Below, piece by piece: positions 42,618-51,203 of a stretch of 64,000 nucleotides of DNA. The notes under the pieces were generated by a model. It was not told the origin of the DNA. It was given only the letters and a program-made list of their open reading frames with translations, and did no database searches. The first letter of the stretch is position 1. Each line of letters opens with the position of its first letter. The stretch is from UBA8296 sp031581145 (lineage in GTDB: Bacteria; Bacteroidota; Rhodothermia; Balneolales; Balneolaceae). A program made the position numbers and the translations under genes. The stretch covers positions 1 to 64,000 of the forward strand of contig JAVLBP010000001.1 in the NCBI GenBank assembly GCA_031581145.1, given 5' to 3'.

Positions 42618-43534
42618 AAATTGCCATATTAAGCCGTAATAAGAGCCTTTATTCAACACAGCGCCTCAAGGAGGCCGCACATCAAGCTGGCGCTGAAGTG
42701 GACATATTGGACCACTTGAAGTGTGATATCGTGATCGAAAAAGCGGAACCTTCGATGTTTTATCAAGGTGTAAAGCTTCCTCAATATGATGCAGTGATTC
42801 CACGAATAGGAGCCTCAGTAACGTTTTATGGAACCGCTGTGGTGCGTCAATTCGAGATGATGAATGTATTCTCGACCACAAGTTCTCAAGCTCTAGTCCG
42901 TTCACGCAATAAGCTAAGGAGTCTTCAGATTCTCTCTAGTGCAGGTGTTGGGTTGCCAAAAACGGTTTTTACGAATTACTCAAAGGATGTCAAGAATATT
43001 ATCGAAGGAGTAGGCGGAGCCCCCTTAATTATCAAGCTACTAGAGGGAACTCAAGGCTCAGGCGTGGTTTTGGCTCCTACAAAATCTGCCGCAGAGTCGA
43101 TGATTGAGGCTCTACACAGTGTCAAAGAACGTATTATTGTGCAAGAGTTTATTGAAGAAGCGCAAGGTCAAGACATTCGGGCGTTTGTTGTCAACGGAAA
43201 GGTCGTAGGTGCCATGAAGCGTCAGGGTGTAGAGGGGGAGTTCCGGTCTAATCTCCATAAAGGGGGAGAAGGGAGGCGGATTCGATTGAGTAAAGAAGAA
43301 CGTGCGACCGCTTTGGCAGCCTCTAGAGCTATGGGATTGTCTATTTCTGGGGTGGATCTGCTGCAATCGAGTCGAGGCCCATTGGTATTGGAAGTGAATT
43401 CTTCACCAGGGCTTGAGGGAATAGAATATGCCACTGGGAAGGATGTCGCAGGGTCGATTGTCAAGTTTGTCATGGAAAAAGCTCATCGTCCATCGGGAAT
43501 AAAAACTGTAAAACGGAACAAGAAAAATGCCTAG
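42614..43534 (+). CDS. rimK: RimK-type alpha-L-glutamate ligase
   Basis: 306 residues, ATP-grasp: PLIIKLLEGTQGSGVVLAPT, IIVQEFIEEAQGQDIRAFVVNGKVVGAM and VDLLQSSRGPLVLEVNSSPGLEGIE. RimK adds glutamate residues to the C-terminus of ribosomal protein S6 and may also make polyglutamate. Linked to RimB and a succinylglutamate-desuccinylase-like gene, forming a modification/de-modification set. The target in this organism is not proven. Confidence 0.93.
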   Translation: MKIAILSRNKSLYSTQRLKEAAHQAGAEVDILDHLKCDIVIEKAEPSMFYQGVKLPQYDAVIPRIGASVTFYGTAVVRQFEMMNVFSTTSSQALVRSRNKLRSLQILSSAGVGLPKTVFTNYSKDVKNIIEGVGGAPLIIKLLEGTQGSGVVLAPTKSAAESMIEALHSVKERIIVQEFIEEAQGQDIRAFVVNGKVVGAMKRQGVEGEFRSNLHKGGEGRRIRLSKEERATALAASRAMGLSISGVDLLQSSRGPLVLEVNSSPGLEGIEYATGKDVAGSIVKFVMEKAHRPSGIKTVKRNKKNA

Positions 43535-44498
43535 TTCATGGACGATTTGTGGTGTTCAGGTTGCAAAGGGGCAATCCAAAGAAGCTCTTTTGTCGGTCGC
43601 CAAGTTACCAACCTATACACCGATCGAAGTCCCAGTGTTTATCTTTCGGGGAAAAAAGGCTGGCCCTACATTATTATGTACAGCTGGGCTTCATGGCGAT
43701 GAGTTAAATGGTATAGAAATACTTCGTAGGTCATTGTCTAACAATGTTTTTAAACCAGAACATGGAAATATTCTAGTTGTTCCACTGGTGAATGTTTATG
43801 GTTTTTTGCAGAACTCTCGAGGCGTTCCTGATGGCAAGGATATCAACCGCAGTTTCCCTGGGTCTAAAAGAGGCTCCTTGGCGAAAATGTTAGCCTATGA
43901 TCTGATGAATGAGGTTGTGCCACATGCCGATATGGTCGTTGATTTTCATACAGGGGGCGCGGCACGTGATAACTATCCACATGTGCGCTGTGATATGAGT
44001 TATGAGCCAAATATGACCTTGGCTCAAGCGTTTGAGCCTGAAATCGTGCTCCATTCACCCTTGATAAATCGCTCGTTTCGGCGTGCTGTCCAATTCTTGG
44101 ATAAACCTGTGATGGTAGTGGAAGCAGGCGAGTCTTTACGCTATGATGAACACAGTATTGATCAAGGGGTCCATTTATTGGCACGATTGCTGGGCAACCT
44201 GGGCATTCAAGAGACTAATCTAGAGCGATCGACAACTCCAACACGATACTTTAGCACGTCTAAGTGGGTGCGATCGACAGCATCTGGGCTATTTCAAAGC
44301 AAATTTAACCCAGGTGATGAAGTGCAAAAGCGACAGGTGCTTGGGTTGGTGACCGATCCATACGGACGCTTTAAGAAAAGCATTCGTAGTACAGGTGAAG
44401 GAATCCTTGTTGGGCTTAATAGAAACCCCATTGTGAGTCGCGGGGACGCTTTGGTTCATATTGCTGTGGGTGAACAATTTGCTGTGGGCGAAAAATAA
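43527..44498 (+). CDS. M14-family succinylglutamate desuccinylase/aspartoacylase-like protein
   Basis: 323 residues. Zinc ligands His56 and Glu59 in AGLHGDELNGIE and His141 in VVDFHTGGAARD; catalytic glutamate region MVVEAGESLRY. After the peptidase domain comes a beta-rich C-terminal domain (VRSTASGLFQSKFNPGDEVQKRQVLGLV) as in AstE/AspA relatives. It starts 8 bp inside rimK. In this setting it may remove glutamates or another N-acyl group linked to RimK products; that is inference, as the family is broad. Confidence 0.88.
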   Translation: MPSSWTICGVQVAKGQSKEALLSVAKLPTYTPIEVPVFIFRGKKAGPTLLCTAGLHGDELNGIEILRRSLSNNVFKPEHGNILVVPLVNVYGFLQNSRGVPDGKDINRSFPGSKRGSLAKMLAYDLMNEVVPHADMVVDFHTGGAARDNYPHVRCDMSYEPNMTLAQAFEPEIVLHSPLINRSFRRAVQFLDKPVMVVEAGESLRYDEHSIDQGVHLLARLLGNLGIQETNLERSTTPTRYFSTSKWVRSTASGLFQSKFNPGDEVQKRQVLGLVTDPYGRFKKSIRSTGEGILVGLNRNPIVSRGDALVHIAVGEQFAVGEK

Positions 44499-44545
44499 GG
44501 TGTAAATGCTCAGGATTGCTGTGCTTGAGTTGTGCCTGAATGTCG

Positions 44546-44561
44546 CATAATATATATTATG
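44546..44561. other. Perfect 16-bp AT-rich palindrome between convergent genes
   Basis: CATAATATATATTATG equals its reverse complement. Lies 48 bp after the M14 gene and just before the hairpin at 44577-44602. Confidence 0.6.
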
Positions 44562-44576
44562 TAAAGTAATTATCTG

Positions 44577-44602
44577 AAGCACATACCCCCTTCAATGTGC
44601 TT
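44577..44602. other. Inverted repeat between convergent genes
   Basis: AAGCACAT (44577-44584), a 10-nt loop, ATGTGCTT (44595-44602). A perfect 8-bp stem without a poly-T tail. Possibly a weak bidirectional transcription end for the M14 and peroxiredoxin genes. Confidence 0.45.
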
Positions 44603-44625
44603 GCAAATGTCCTAATTGTGGTGAG

Positions 44626-45093
44626 TTACGCCAGTTCTTGGACCTTCTCTAGGATGGTCGTGTAATTTGGCTCATGACCTGCGTCATCCAATACTTCTGC
44701 ATACTGGATGACTCCATCAGTGTCAATCACAAATGCGCTCCTATTCGCAATCCCATCCATGCCAAAAAAGTCACCATTATACACATCGAATGCACGAATG
44801 GCCTGCTTGTTGAAGTCACTGAGCAAATCAAAATTTAAATTGTTCATTGATTTAAACTGGCCTAATGTGAAAAAACTATCCACTGAGATTCCGAAGACGG
44901 TTGCCTTTGATTCATCCATGGCTTTCATATTGTCACGTATTGTGCACATTTCAGTTGTGCAAACTCCTGTGAAAGCTAGCGGGAAAAACAGGACGACGAT
45001 TGGGCCCTTTCCAATGTGATCGTTTAGGTCTACAACGTTTCCTTCTGTGTTTTGTAATGCAAAATGGGGTGTTTTTTCTCCTACCTGTGCCAT
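44626..45093 (-). CDS. Peroxiredoxin (AhpC/TSA family)
   Basis: 155 residues, thioredoxin fold. Peroxidatic Cys45 in PLAFTGVCTTEMCTIRDNM, with Cys50 close by. It reduces hydrogen peroxide or organic hydroperoxides. The short length resembles AhpE- or BCP-like types. It follows a membrane protein gene by 3 bp, so they are probably cotranscribed. Confidence 0.92.
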   Translation of the reverse strand: MAQVGEKTPHFALQNTEGNVVDLNDHIGKGPIVVLFFPLAFTGVCTTEMCTIRDNMKAMDESKATVFGISVDSFFTLGQFKSMNNLNFDLLSDFNKQAIRAFDVYNGDFFGMDGIANRSAFVIDTDGVIQYAEVLDDAGHEPNYTTILEKVQELA

Positions 45094-45096
45094 GGG

Positions 45097-45708
45097 TTAC
45101 TCTTTCTTGAATTGAGGTTGTAATGTGTGAATCACATAAATAAACGATGGAATGGCCAGGGTCATTCCAACATGAACAGTCCAAGGATGGCGACTGCTAA
45201 CTGGGGTAAGGAACCATTCCAGGACATAAGATGATGCCACGAATACAATAGCTACAAAGAATCCTATCACACGTTGATCTTTATTCATGGCTTGGTTCAC
45301 GGCCATCAAAAACAACACCAACAACGCTGAGCCGAATACCATAATGTAGACGATCCGAATGAGTACAAAGGACTCCTCAATGACAGGAAAGACTCCTAGA
45401 ATAGCCACTGGGACATACGCAAAAAGCACCGGATATCGTGCATAAACCGGCTTTAATTGGCGCATCGTGTGAGCAATCGCAAGCAACGCCATCACTGCGG
45501 CGGTGCGTGATGCCCAGGTTGTGATCGTTGAGTGAAGTGTCGTGTTGGATATAGGCAGTACATCAAGAGCAAAATCAATAAACAGAGCCCCTAGGAGTGC
45601 ATACCCTATTACATAAAGACTTAATGGTGTGGGCTTCACGTAGCGACTCCAACTGATCAACCCGCCAATAATGACGATGAGCATTAATAAGGTGCTCCAA
45701 ATGGACAC
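45097..45708 (-). CDS. Integral membrane protein of unknown function
   Basis: 203 residues with about six hydrophobic helices: TLLMLIVIIGGLISW, LYVIGYALLGALFIDFAL, TAAVMALLAIAHTM, VLFAYVPVAILGVFPV, IRIVYIMVFGSALLVLFLMAV and VIGFFVAIVFVASSYVLEWFL. No family recognised. Packed between a helical protein gene (2 bp upstream) and peroxiredoxin (3 bp downstream), which suggests a shared stress or membrane role. Confidence 0.72.
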   Translation of the reverse strand: MSIWSTLLMLIVIIGGLISWSRYVKPTPLSLYVIGYALLGALFIDFALDVLPISNTTLHSTITTWASRTAAVMALLAIAHTMRQLKPVYARYPVLFAYVPVAILGVFPVIEESFVLIRIVYIMVFGSALLVLFLMAVNQAMNKDQRVIGFFVAIVFVASSYVLEWFLTPVSSRHPWTVHVGMTLAIPSFIYVIHTLQPQFKKE

Positions 45709-45710
45709 CG

Positions 45711-46220
45711 TTACCCACCAGATTTAAGTGACCGGTTGCGATCACTCTCTGTTTGAAGATCTTTGACAATGGAAGCGATTTGCTTGAGCATCTCCCGTTC
45801 CTGCTCAATAAGCTGTTCAATGCACGTTAGTAGTGGCTGTTGCTTTCCTCCACGCACCGAAACGTCCCTATCTAAATCATACCCAGACATCCGCTCCAAC
45901 CCTGCTAGAATCGATCCACGGTGCTTTGCAATCTTTTGCAAAAGCTCATGTATGGGGAGAACCTTATCCTCTGCGTCGTAGCGATCAACGAGTTGCTCTT
46001 CGCTTAACTCCTTGAGGTTTAGTGGTTTATTAGAGCCTTTTGTGACCGCGTCAGTCAACGGCTTGAAGCGCTGCATTTGATTGGCGTCGATAAGGATAAG
46101 CCAGTCTCGAATGCTTCGACCTCCTGCAGCTTGTTCATCATATGGAATATCATCGATGACATAGGCTAGCGCCTGAGCCTCATCTTGCAAATACGTAGCC
46201 TGTTCTATGAGTTCACTCAT
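45711..46220 (-). CDS. Putative DinB-like four-helix protein
   Basis: 169 residues, mainly helical. GRSIRDWLILIDANQMQRFKPLTDAV resembles the DinB/DfsB helix 2 region (typically a WSxKE...HL pattern), and IHELLQKIAKHRGSILAGLERMSGYDLDRDV fits helix 3. Typical DinB metal histidines are not clearly all present. Ends two bases before the membrane protein gene starts. Treat the family as tentative. Confidence 0.5.
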   Translation of the reverse strand: MSELIEQATYLQDEAQALAYVIDDIPYDEQAAGGRSIRDWLILIDANQMQRFKPLTDAVTKGSNKPLNLKELSEEQLVDRYDAEDKVLPIHELLQKIAKHRGSILAGLERMSGYDLDRDVSVRGGKQQPLLTCIEQLIEQEREMLKQIASIVKDLQTESDRNRSLKSGG

Positions 46221-46242
46221 GATAGTATTGCTGATCTATGTA

Positions 46243-46935
46243 TTAAGACTTCCAGAACTTTACGGGAGCCGCAGAATCATTTTTAGTTTGTTGCTCTGCC
46301 ATATCGATAATGGATAAGCCTGGATTGAAATCGCGATCACGATCTCGTACAGAGTGTCGATTGTTTTCTTCTTGGAAGTCCCAGTAAGAACCAAACTGGT
46401 TATTCTTGTAGGATTTTAAGAAATCTAATCGGTCTTTCAATTCTTCTTTTGGTTTTAATAAACGGTCGAGTCCATACACAGCATCCTCGCGCGATTCAAA
46501 AACAATATCATAGTCCTGACTCATCACGATGGCTTCCTCTGGGCACACTTCCTCACAAAAGCCACAATAAATGCAGCGGAGCATATTGATTTCAAAAAAC
46601 GAGGGTGCTCTCTCCTTTTCTAGGTCATCCACTTCCTCAGCCTGCATACTGATTGCCAGCGGTGGGCACGCACGCGCGCACAACCCACAGGCAACACATC
46701 TGGTGTCGCCATTGTCTTCAACCAATACTGGACGTCCACGAAAAGCCGCTGGTGGCTCCCATTTCTCTTCTGGATACTTAAAAGTGAACTTTGGGCGAAA
46801 CATCTCCTTGAGCGTATACATCAACCCTTTGAAAACTTCGGGCAAATAGAGTTTCTCTAGAAAAGTTAACTCGCGTTCGTTTTTGGACGATGATGAGACG
46901 CTATTGTGAATCGGACGATCTAAATTGGCCTGCAT
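46243..46935 (-). CDS. nuoI: NADH-quinone oxidoreductase subunit I (NuoI)
   Basis: 230 residues. Two [4Fe-4S] sets with the typical spacing: Cys80, Cys83, Cys86 and Cys90 in CVACGLCARACP; Cys120, Cys123, Cys126 and Cys130 in CIYCGFCEEVCPEEAI. FLEKLYLPEVFKGLMYTLKEMFRPKFTFKYPEEKW is the standard lead-in. The C-terminal part (about 160-230) is long and hydrophilic. It carries electrons in complex I. Unusual: no other nuo gene adjoins; its neighbours are der and the DinB-like gene. Confidence 0.92.
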   Translation of the reverse strand: MQANLDRPIHNSVSSSSKNERELTFLEKLYLPEVFKGLMYTLKEMFRPKFTFKYPEEKWEPPAAFRGRPVLVEDNGDTRCVACGLCARACPPLAISMQAEEVDDLEKERAPSFFEINMLRCIYCGFCEEVCPEEAIVMSQDYDIVFESREDAVYGLDRLLKPKEELKDRLDFLKSYKNNQFGSYWDFQEENNRHSVRDRDRDFNPGLSIIDMAEQQTKNDSAAPVKFWKS

Positions 46936-47030
46936 GTACCGGTTATCCTGGTGTTTTTTAAGGGGCCTAGGAATGCTTTAAACTAGATGACAAATTACCC
47001 TTTTTTGGCATCTGCTTCAAACTAAACGTG

Positions 47031-48341
47031 TTATTTCTGGCGAAAGACCATGGTGATGGGGACCCCTTGGAATCCATATTCTTCACGGATTTGATGTTCA
47101 ATGAATTTGCGGTAATTCGCAGGTAAATCTTGAGGTTGATTCATAAAGAATTTGAATACGGGTGGGTTGGATTTCACCTGTGAAGCGTACTGGATGGTTA
47201 GTGTACGGCCCCGTTTCATAGGAAGAGGTCTCATTTTAATCACATCAGAGATGTATTCGGTAAATGTCTTTGTAGGAATCACCTTTTTTCGTTCTTCAAG
47301 AACCTGTATGACATGCCCCATTAATTTGTCTACACGTTGCCCTGTTAAAGCAGACAAGGAGAAACATGGAGCATAATCCAGTTGAGGTATCGCTTGCTGG
47401 ATCGATTGCTCAAAGGTTTTCCACGTGTTCGTCTCTTTGTCTTCGATGAGATCCCATTTGTTGACAGCGATAAGCATTCCCTTATTGAACCGTTCCGCAA
47501 GGTTGAGCACCTTCTTGTCTTGATCCTCAAAGCCACGTGTAGCATCAATCAGCAAAACAGCGACATCACATTCTCGTATGGCTTTTTCAGTACGAACGGT
47601 GCTGTAGAACTCAATATTCTCCTTCACTCGGGCTTTCTTGCGTAATCCTGCGGTATCCACAAGGATATACTCTTCGTCTTCGTAACTAAACTGTGTATCA
47701 ATAGAGTCTCGTGTTGTGCCTGGAATATCAGTGACGATGCATCGATCGGTTTTGAGCAGTGCATTCACCAGTGAGCTTTTCCCCACATTGGGGCGACCAA
47801 TAAAAGAGATACGTGGAGGGCGCTCTCCCTCCCGGTCTTCATTCATCGGTGGCAGAAGCTCTACAACACGGTCTAACAGATCCCCAGTGCCCAAACCACT
47901 TATAGACGAGACAGCAAATAGATCCTCAAACCCAAGCCCATAAAACTCATTGGCTTGGAGCATGCGCTCTTCGTTATCTGCTTTGTTGGCCACTACAATG
48001 ACAGGTTTTTGGCTTCGACGCAAAATATTCGCCACGTCATCATCAAGCTGTTGAATCCCCATGACCGTATCGACTAAAAACAGCACGACATGAGCTTCTT
48101 GGATCCCAAGTTGAATTTGCTCACGAACAGCTGTAGCAATTTGGTCGTCTTTGTCGGGCAAAAATCCACCCGTATCAATCACAGTAAAGTCTCGTCCATT
48201 CCAATCACACACACCATAATGGCGATCACGTGTGACACCATATTCATCGTGTACAATGGCCTCCCTCTCCCCGATCATCCGGTTAAAAAAGGTTGATTTG
48301 CCCACATTAGGGCGTCCAACAATGGCAACAACAGGTCTCAA
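47031..48341 (-). CDS. der: Ribosome-associated GTPase Der
   Basis: 436 residues with two tandem GTPase domains: GRPNVGKSTFFNRMIG at the N-terminus, DTGGF, NKADN; and a second GRPNVGKSSLVNAL, DTAGLRKKARV, NKWDLI. The C-terminal KH-like domain has GRTLTIQYASQVKSNPPVFKFFMNQPQDLPANYRKFIEHQIREEYGF. It acts in 50S ribosome assembly. Single gene, divergent from the small membrane protein at 48454. Confidence 0.96.
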   Translation of the reverse strand: MRPVVAIVGRPNVGKSTFFNRMIGEREAIVHDEYGVTRDRHYGVCDWNGRDFTVIDTGGFLPDKDDQIATAVREQIQLGIQEAHVVLFLVDTVMGIQQLDDDVANILRRSQKPVIVVANKADNEERMLQANEFYGLGFEDLFAVSSISGLGTGDLLDRVVELLPPMNEDREGERPPRISFIGRPNVGKSSLVNALLKTDRCIVTDIPGTTRDSIDTQFSYEDEEYILVDTAGLRKKARVKENIEFYSTVRTEKAIRECDVAVLLIDATRGFEDQDKKVLNLAERFNKGMLIAVNKWDLIEDKETNTWKTFEQSIQQAIPQLDYAPCFSLSALTGQRVDKLMGHVIQVLEERKKVIPTKTFTEYISDVIKMRPLPMKRGRTLTIQYASQVKSNPPVFKFFMNQPQDLPANYRKFIEHQIREEYGFQGVPITMVFRQK

Positions 48342-48453
48342 ATCGTTGAGGGGTCAAAATGTGGTTAATTTGGCAAGAGTGACAAAGCAATGAATGTTTA
48401 AGCAATCTAGAAACTTGTGTAATTTGACAAGATACAAAACTACGTGACCATCT

Positions 48454-48687
48454 ATGCTAGAAGCCCTCTATCAAACATTTGGATTTCCGCTGGCACTCTT
48501 GCTAAGTTTTTCGGTCTTTCTACTCGTCATTCTGTGGCTTGCTGGTTTAGCCGGACTTGTGATTTCTCAACAAGAAGAGCACACTTCACGTCCTTTGTCT
48601 GTTGTTTTGGGCGTTTTGTTCCCCCCCTTTCCCATGGGATGGCTTATATGGGATATGATTCAAGAGCGTCGACGTTATCGGGCATGA
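48454..48687 (+). CDS. Small membrane protein of unknown function
   Basis: 77 residues with two hydrophobic stretches (about 10-38, FGFPLALLLSFSVFLLVILWLAGLAGLVIS, and 48-66, VVLGVLFPPFPMGWLIWDM), ending in basic RRRYRA. The frame is more plausible than the overlapping frame from 48444, which is Cys- and Ser-rich. The end overlaps the LD-carboxypeptidase gene by 13 bp. Function unknown. Confidence 0.6.
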   Translation: MLEALYQTFGFPLALLLSFSVFLLVILWLAGLAGLVISQQEEHTSRPLSVVLGVLFPPFPMGWLIWDMIQERRRYRA

Positions 48688-49703
48688 AGCACCAACCTGC
48701 CTTGTTGTGTATCGAGCGTAGCCATAGCCCCCATTGGTAATGTCCATTGTTTGTCGATGTGGCCAAACGGTGCATTGATCCATACTGGGTACGTCATCTC
48801 TTTTGTGACCCACTCTATGACTTGGGTAAGACTTGGTGACGTTGTAAATCGTGGCTCACAGTCCACAAATGTACCCAAAAGGAGCCCATTAAGATGGTTT
48901 AGGGCCCCTGAAAGATGGAGCTGAGTTAACAGGCGATCAATACGATAGACGTCCTCCCCAATGTCCTCGAGACATAATATCGCCCCGTCTAAAGAGGGCA
49001 TCCACTGCGTGCCAAGTAGCGAACACAAGATCGTGAGATTCCCCCCAAGGAGTCGACCTGAGCCCCTACCCGATTGGATAGCCTCTCCCTGCTTTGTGTT
49101 CATATCAGGGTCGTTTAACGGCAAATCAAGAGATTCTTTGGAAGAAACGACGCTCCAGAAAGCATCGGCGGTTTCTTTGGGGAAGGCGGCATTGGCTGTG
49201 GGACCATGGTAACTACCCATTGAGGTTTTGGCATAAAGAGCCATTTGCAGCGTGGTAATGTCACTATACCCAATCAAAGGTTTTGGATTTGCGCCCAGCA
49301 GATCAAAATCTATCATGGATAGCAACCTAGCGGATCCCCATCCACCTCGAAGAGCCATAACACCTTCGATCGTTGGATCTGCAAAGGCTTGGTGGAGCTC
49401 ATCGACGCGTTGCTGATCGGGAGCAGAGAAATCATAATATCGACCTGAGCAGGATGGATAGACTACAGGCTCAAGATCAATGGAACGGAGTCGTGGAAGA
49501 ATCTCATCAAGAGAGTCACCAGGAGCTAATGCACTTGCTGGAGCTGTAATGGCTACTCTTGCACCTCTCTGCAACGTCGGTGTGTGTACCTTGTTGTTTG
49601 ATTGGCCCTGAGTTTTGTGTGTTGATTGGCCAAAAGCTGTCAATCCAAGAGCCCCCAAAAAAGGAGCTCCAGCCAGGTGAGTAATGAAACGACTCCTTTT
49701 CAT
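48675..49703 (-). CDS. S66-family LD-carboxypeptidase
   Basis: 342 residues. N-terminal hydrophobic signal (FITHLAGAPFLGALGLTAFG), then RGARVAITAPASALAPGDSL, a core with MALRGGWGSARLL and the GYSDITTLQMAL segment, and a C-terminal CLEDIGEDVYRIDRLL with the family's Glu and His region (LLLGTFVDCEP). It hydrolyses the L-D bond in muropeptides. Together with NamZ this suggests cell-wall recycling in the periplasm. It follows nadD by 12 bp on the same strand. Confidence 0.9.
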   Translation of the reverse strand: MKRSRFITHLAGAPFLGALGLTAFGQSTHKTQGQSNNKVHTPTLQRGARVAITAPASALAPGDSLDEILPRLRSIDLEPVVYPSCSGRYYDFSAPDQQRVDELHQAFADPTIEGVMALRGGWGSARLLSMIDFDLLGANPKPLIGYSDITTLQMALYAKTSMGSYHGPTANAAFPKETADAFWSVVSSKESLDLPLNDPDMNTKQGEAIQSGRGSGRLLGGNLTILCSLLGTQWMPSLDGAILCLEDIGEDVYRIDRLLTQLHLSGALNHLNGLLLGTFVDCEPRFTTSPSLTQVIEWVTKEMTYPVWINAPFGHIDKQWTLPMGAMATLDTQQGRLVLHAR

Positions 49704-49715
49704 GGTGAGTGGGAT

Positions 49716-50300
49716 TCAGTGGAAAAGTGTTGGATGTTCTTCTAGATAGGTGCATACAGGCTCCGGGAGGAATTCATCTATGGCTTTGCGCATCACAATT
49801 CGCTCACGACTCTGCGTTGAAGAAATATCAATGATTGGATGGTCAATGACCTCGATTCTGGATCGGATATCAGAATGGTAGTCTAAGGGTTGACTTTCGG
49901 CCCTTTGTGCGACAAAGATGCGATGATTCGTTATGATTTGGTCATACCCATACCATTGGTGTAAGGACTTAGCACTGTCTTCGCCCATACATAAAATAAA
50001 TTCACTCTTAGGATGCTCCTGTTGAAGAAATTCGAGGGTTTTGAGTGTGTAGGACGGTGGGGGAAGATGTTTTTCAAGAGCTAGCACCTTGACCCTTGGT
50101 GTGTCACGAAATACAGCCTCGCACAGCTCCACCCTATCATCAAATGGGATGGTGGCCTTGTCGCGGTGAGAAGGGTGAAAGGTTGGGAGTACCCACACTT
50201 CATGCAATTCGGGATGAGCCAACAACGAATCCACAACAGCAGTATGACCTAAATGGATTGGATCAAACGCGCCGCCAAACAGGCCAATCGTTGTTCTCAA
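49716..50300 (-). CDS. nadD: Nicotinate-nucleotide adenylyltransferase
   Basis: 194 residues. HIGH-superfamily motif GLFGGAFDPIHLGH (residues 6-19), VWVLPTFHPSHRDK, and the C-terminal DISSTQSRERI (equivalent of the ISSTxIR motif). It makes nicotinic acid adenine dinucleotide from nicotinate mononucleotide and ATP. It sits 9 bp after bamD. Confidence 0.95.
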   Translation of the reverse strand: MRTTIGLFGGAFDPIHLGHTAVVDSLLAHPELHEVWVLPTFHPSHRDKATIPFDDRVELCEAVFRDTPRVKVLALEKHLPPPSYTLKTLEFLQQEHPKSEFILCMGEDSAKSLHQWYGYDQIITNHRIFVAQRAESQPLDYHSDIRSRIEVIDHPIIDISSTQSRERIVMRKAIDEFLPEPVCTYLEEHPTLFH

Positions 50301-50309
50301 AGCTCTGGA

Positions 50310-51167
50310 TTAACGTGAGGCTGTAGGAGAATCATTTGACAGCGAGGCGAGCGCGGCTTCAGCCTCATCAAAGAGGTCCTCAATTTCCGTTCGAGATTCA
50401 CCTCTAGGAAAAAGTTGCAAGTAGGTATCATATACCTCCAAAGCTTCCCGATATCTCTCTTGTTGACGATCGGCTACACTATTATCGGCATACAAGATGT
50501 AGGACTCCATTTGCTCCACAAGAGATTGTTCTGCCCATGCGGTTTCTGGATACTGATCGATTACTTCACCATATGTGAGCACAGCTGCTTCATACCGCTG
50601 CGTTCGTCGGTAAAAATCAGCTGCAGAATAGATCTTTTGGGCAAGTTTTTCTCGCATATCCTCAATGGAAGCAATGACCTCTTCACGATGCTCTGAGTTC
50701 GGATATCTCGATAGAAAGATGTTGAAGTTCTCAATGGCTTGCCTCGTATAGGTTTGGTCTAATTTGAACCGTGGACTCAATTCATAGTAGCACCGAGCAA
50801 TATTCAAATCGGCCATCTCACGTTTTGGTGAATCAGGATATAATAACGTAAAGCGCTCATATTCAGAGGCAGCAACCAGGTATCGTTTGTTCTTAAAATT
50901 TGCCTCTGCGAGGTAAAATTGGGCTTCCTGTGCCACGTTGGATCCTCTCCCCAGTGTTAGCACAGAACTAAAAGCTCCAGCTGCCTCATCCCATTTCTCA
51001 TCTTCATATAGCGCAAGAGCTTTTTCAAAGGCAACCTCAAGAGTATCTCCAGGTTGAATAAACGAAGTGTTTCTACACCCAGAAGCGATGATGAGCAACA
51101 TAGCCATGGCCGAGAACACAAGCCGAATATGCCTTCTTAACGATTGAAAACGAGTGACTGACGTCAT
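50310..51167 (-). CDS. bamD: Outer membrane assembly lipoprotein BamD
   Basis: 285 residues. Lipoprotein signal with Cys31 in AMLLIIASGC. The remainder is made of TPR-like units (VAFEKALALYEDEKWDEAAGAFSS, YLAEANFKNKRYLVAASEYERFTLLYPDSPKREMA, YPNSEHREEVIASIEDMREKLAQK), the BamD/YfiO pattern. It acts with BamA in barrel insertion; the Omp85 gene is at 31035. Confidence 0.92.
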   Translation of the reverse strand: MTSVTRFQSLRRHIRLVFSAMAMLLIIASGCRNTSFIQPGDTLEVAFEKALALYEDEKWDEAAGAFSSVLTLGRGSNVAQEAQFYLAEANFKNKRYLVAASEYERFTLLYPDSPKREMADLNIARCYYELSPRFKLDQTYTRQAIENFNIFLSRYPNSEHREEVIASIEDMREKLAQKIYSAADFYRRTQRYEAAVLTYGEVIDQYPETAWAEQSLVEQMESYILYADNSVADRQQERYREALEVYDTYLQLFPRGESRTEIEDLFDEAEAALASLSNDSPTASR

Positions 51168-51203
51168 GAACTGGATAGTTTAGGCGTTTGTTGGTGAGAT
51201 GAC

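Noticed and set aside
44577..44602. Rho-independent terminator for the M14 or peroxiredoxin gene
   Set aside because: The stem is perfect, but neither strand has a T run after it and the loop is 10 nt; reported as a hairpin only.
48444..48740. 98-residue plus-strand frame overlapping the small membrane protein
   Set aside because: Rich in Cys, Ser and Arg and extends into the LD-carboxypeptidase gene; the 48454 frame is the one with coherent membrane spans.
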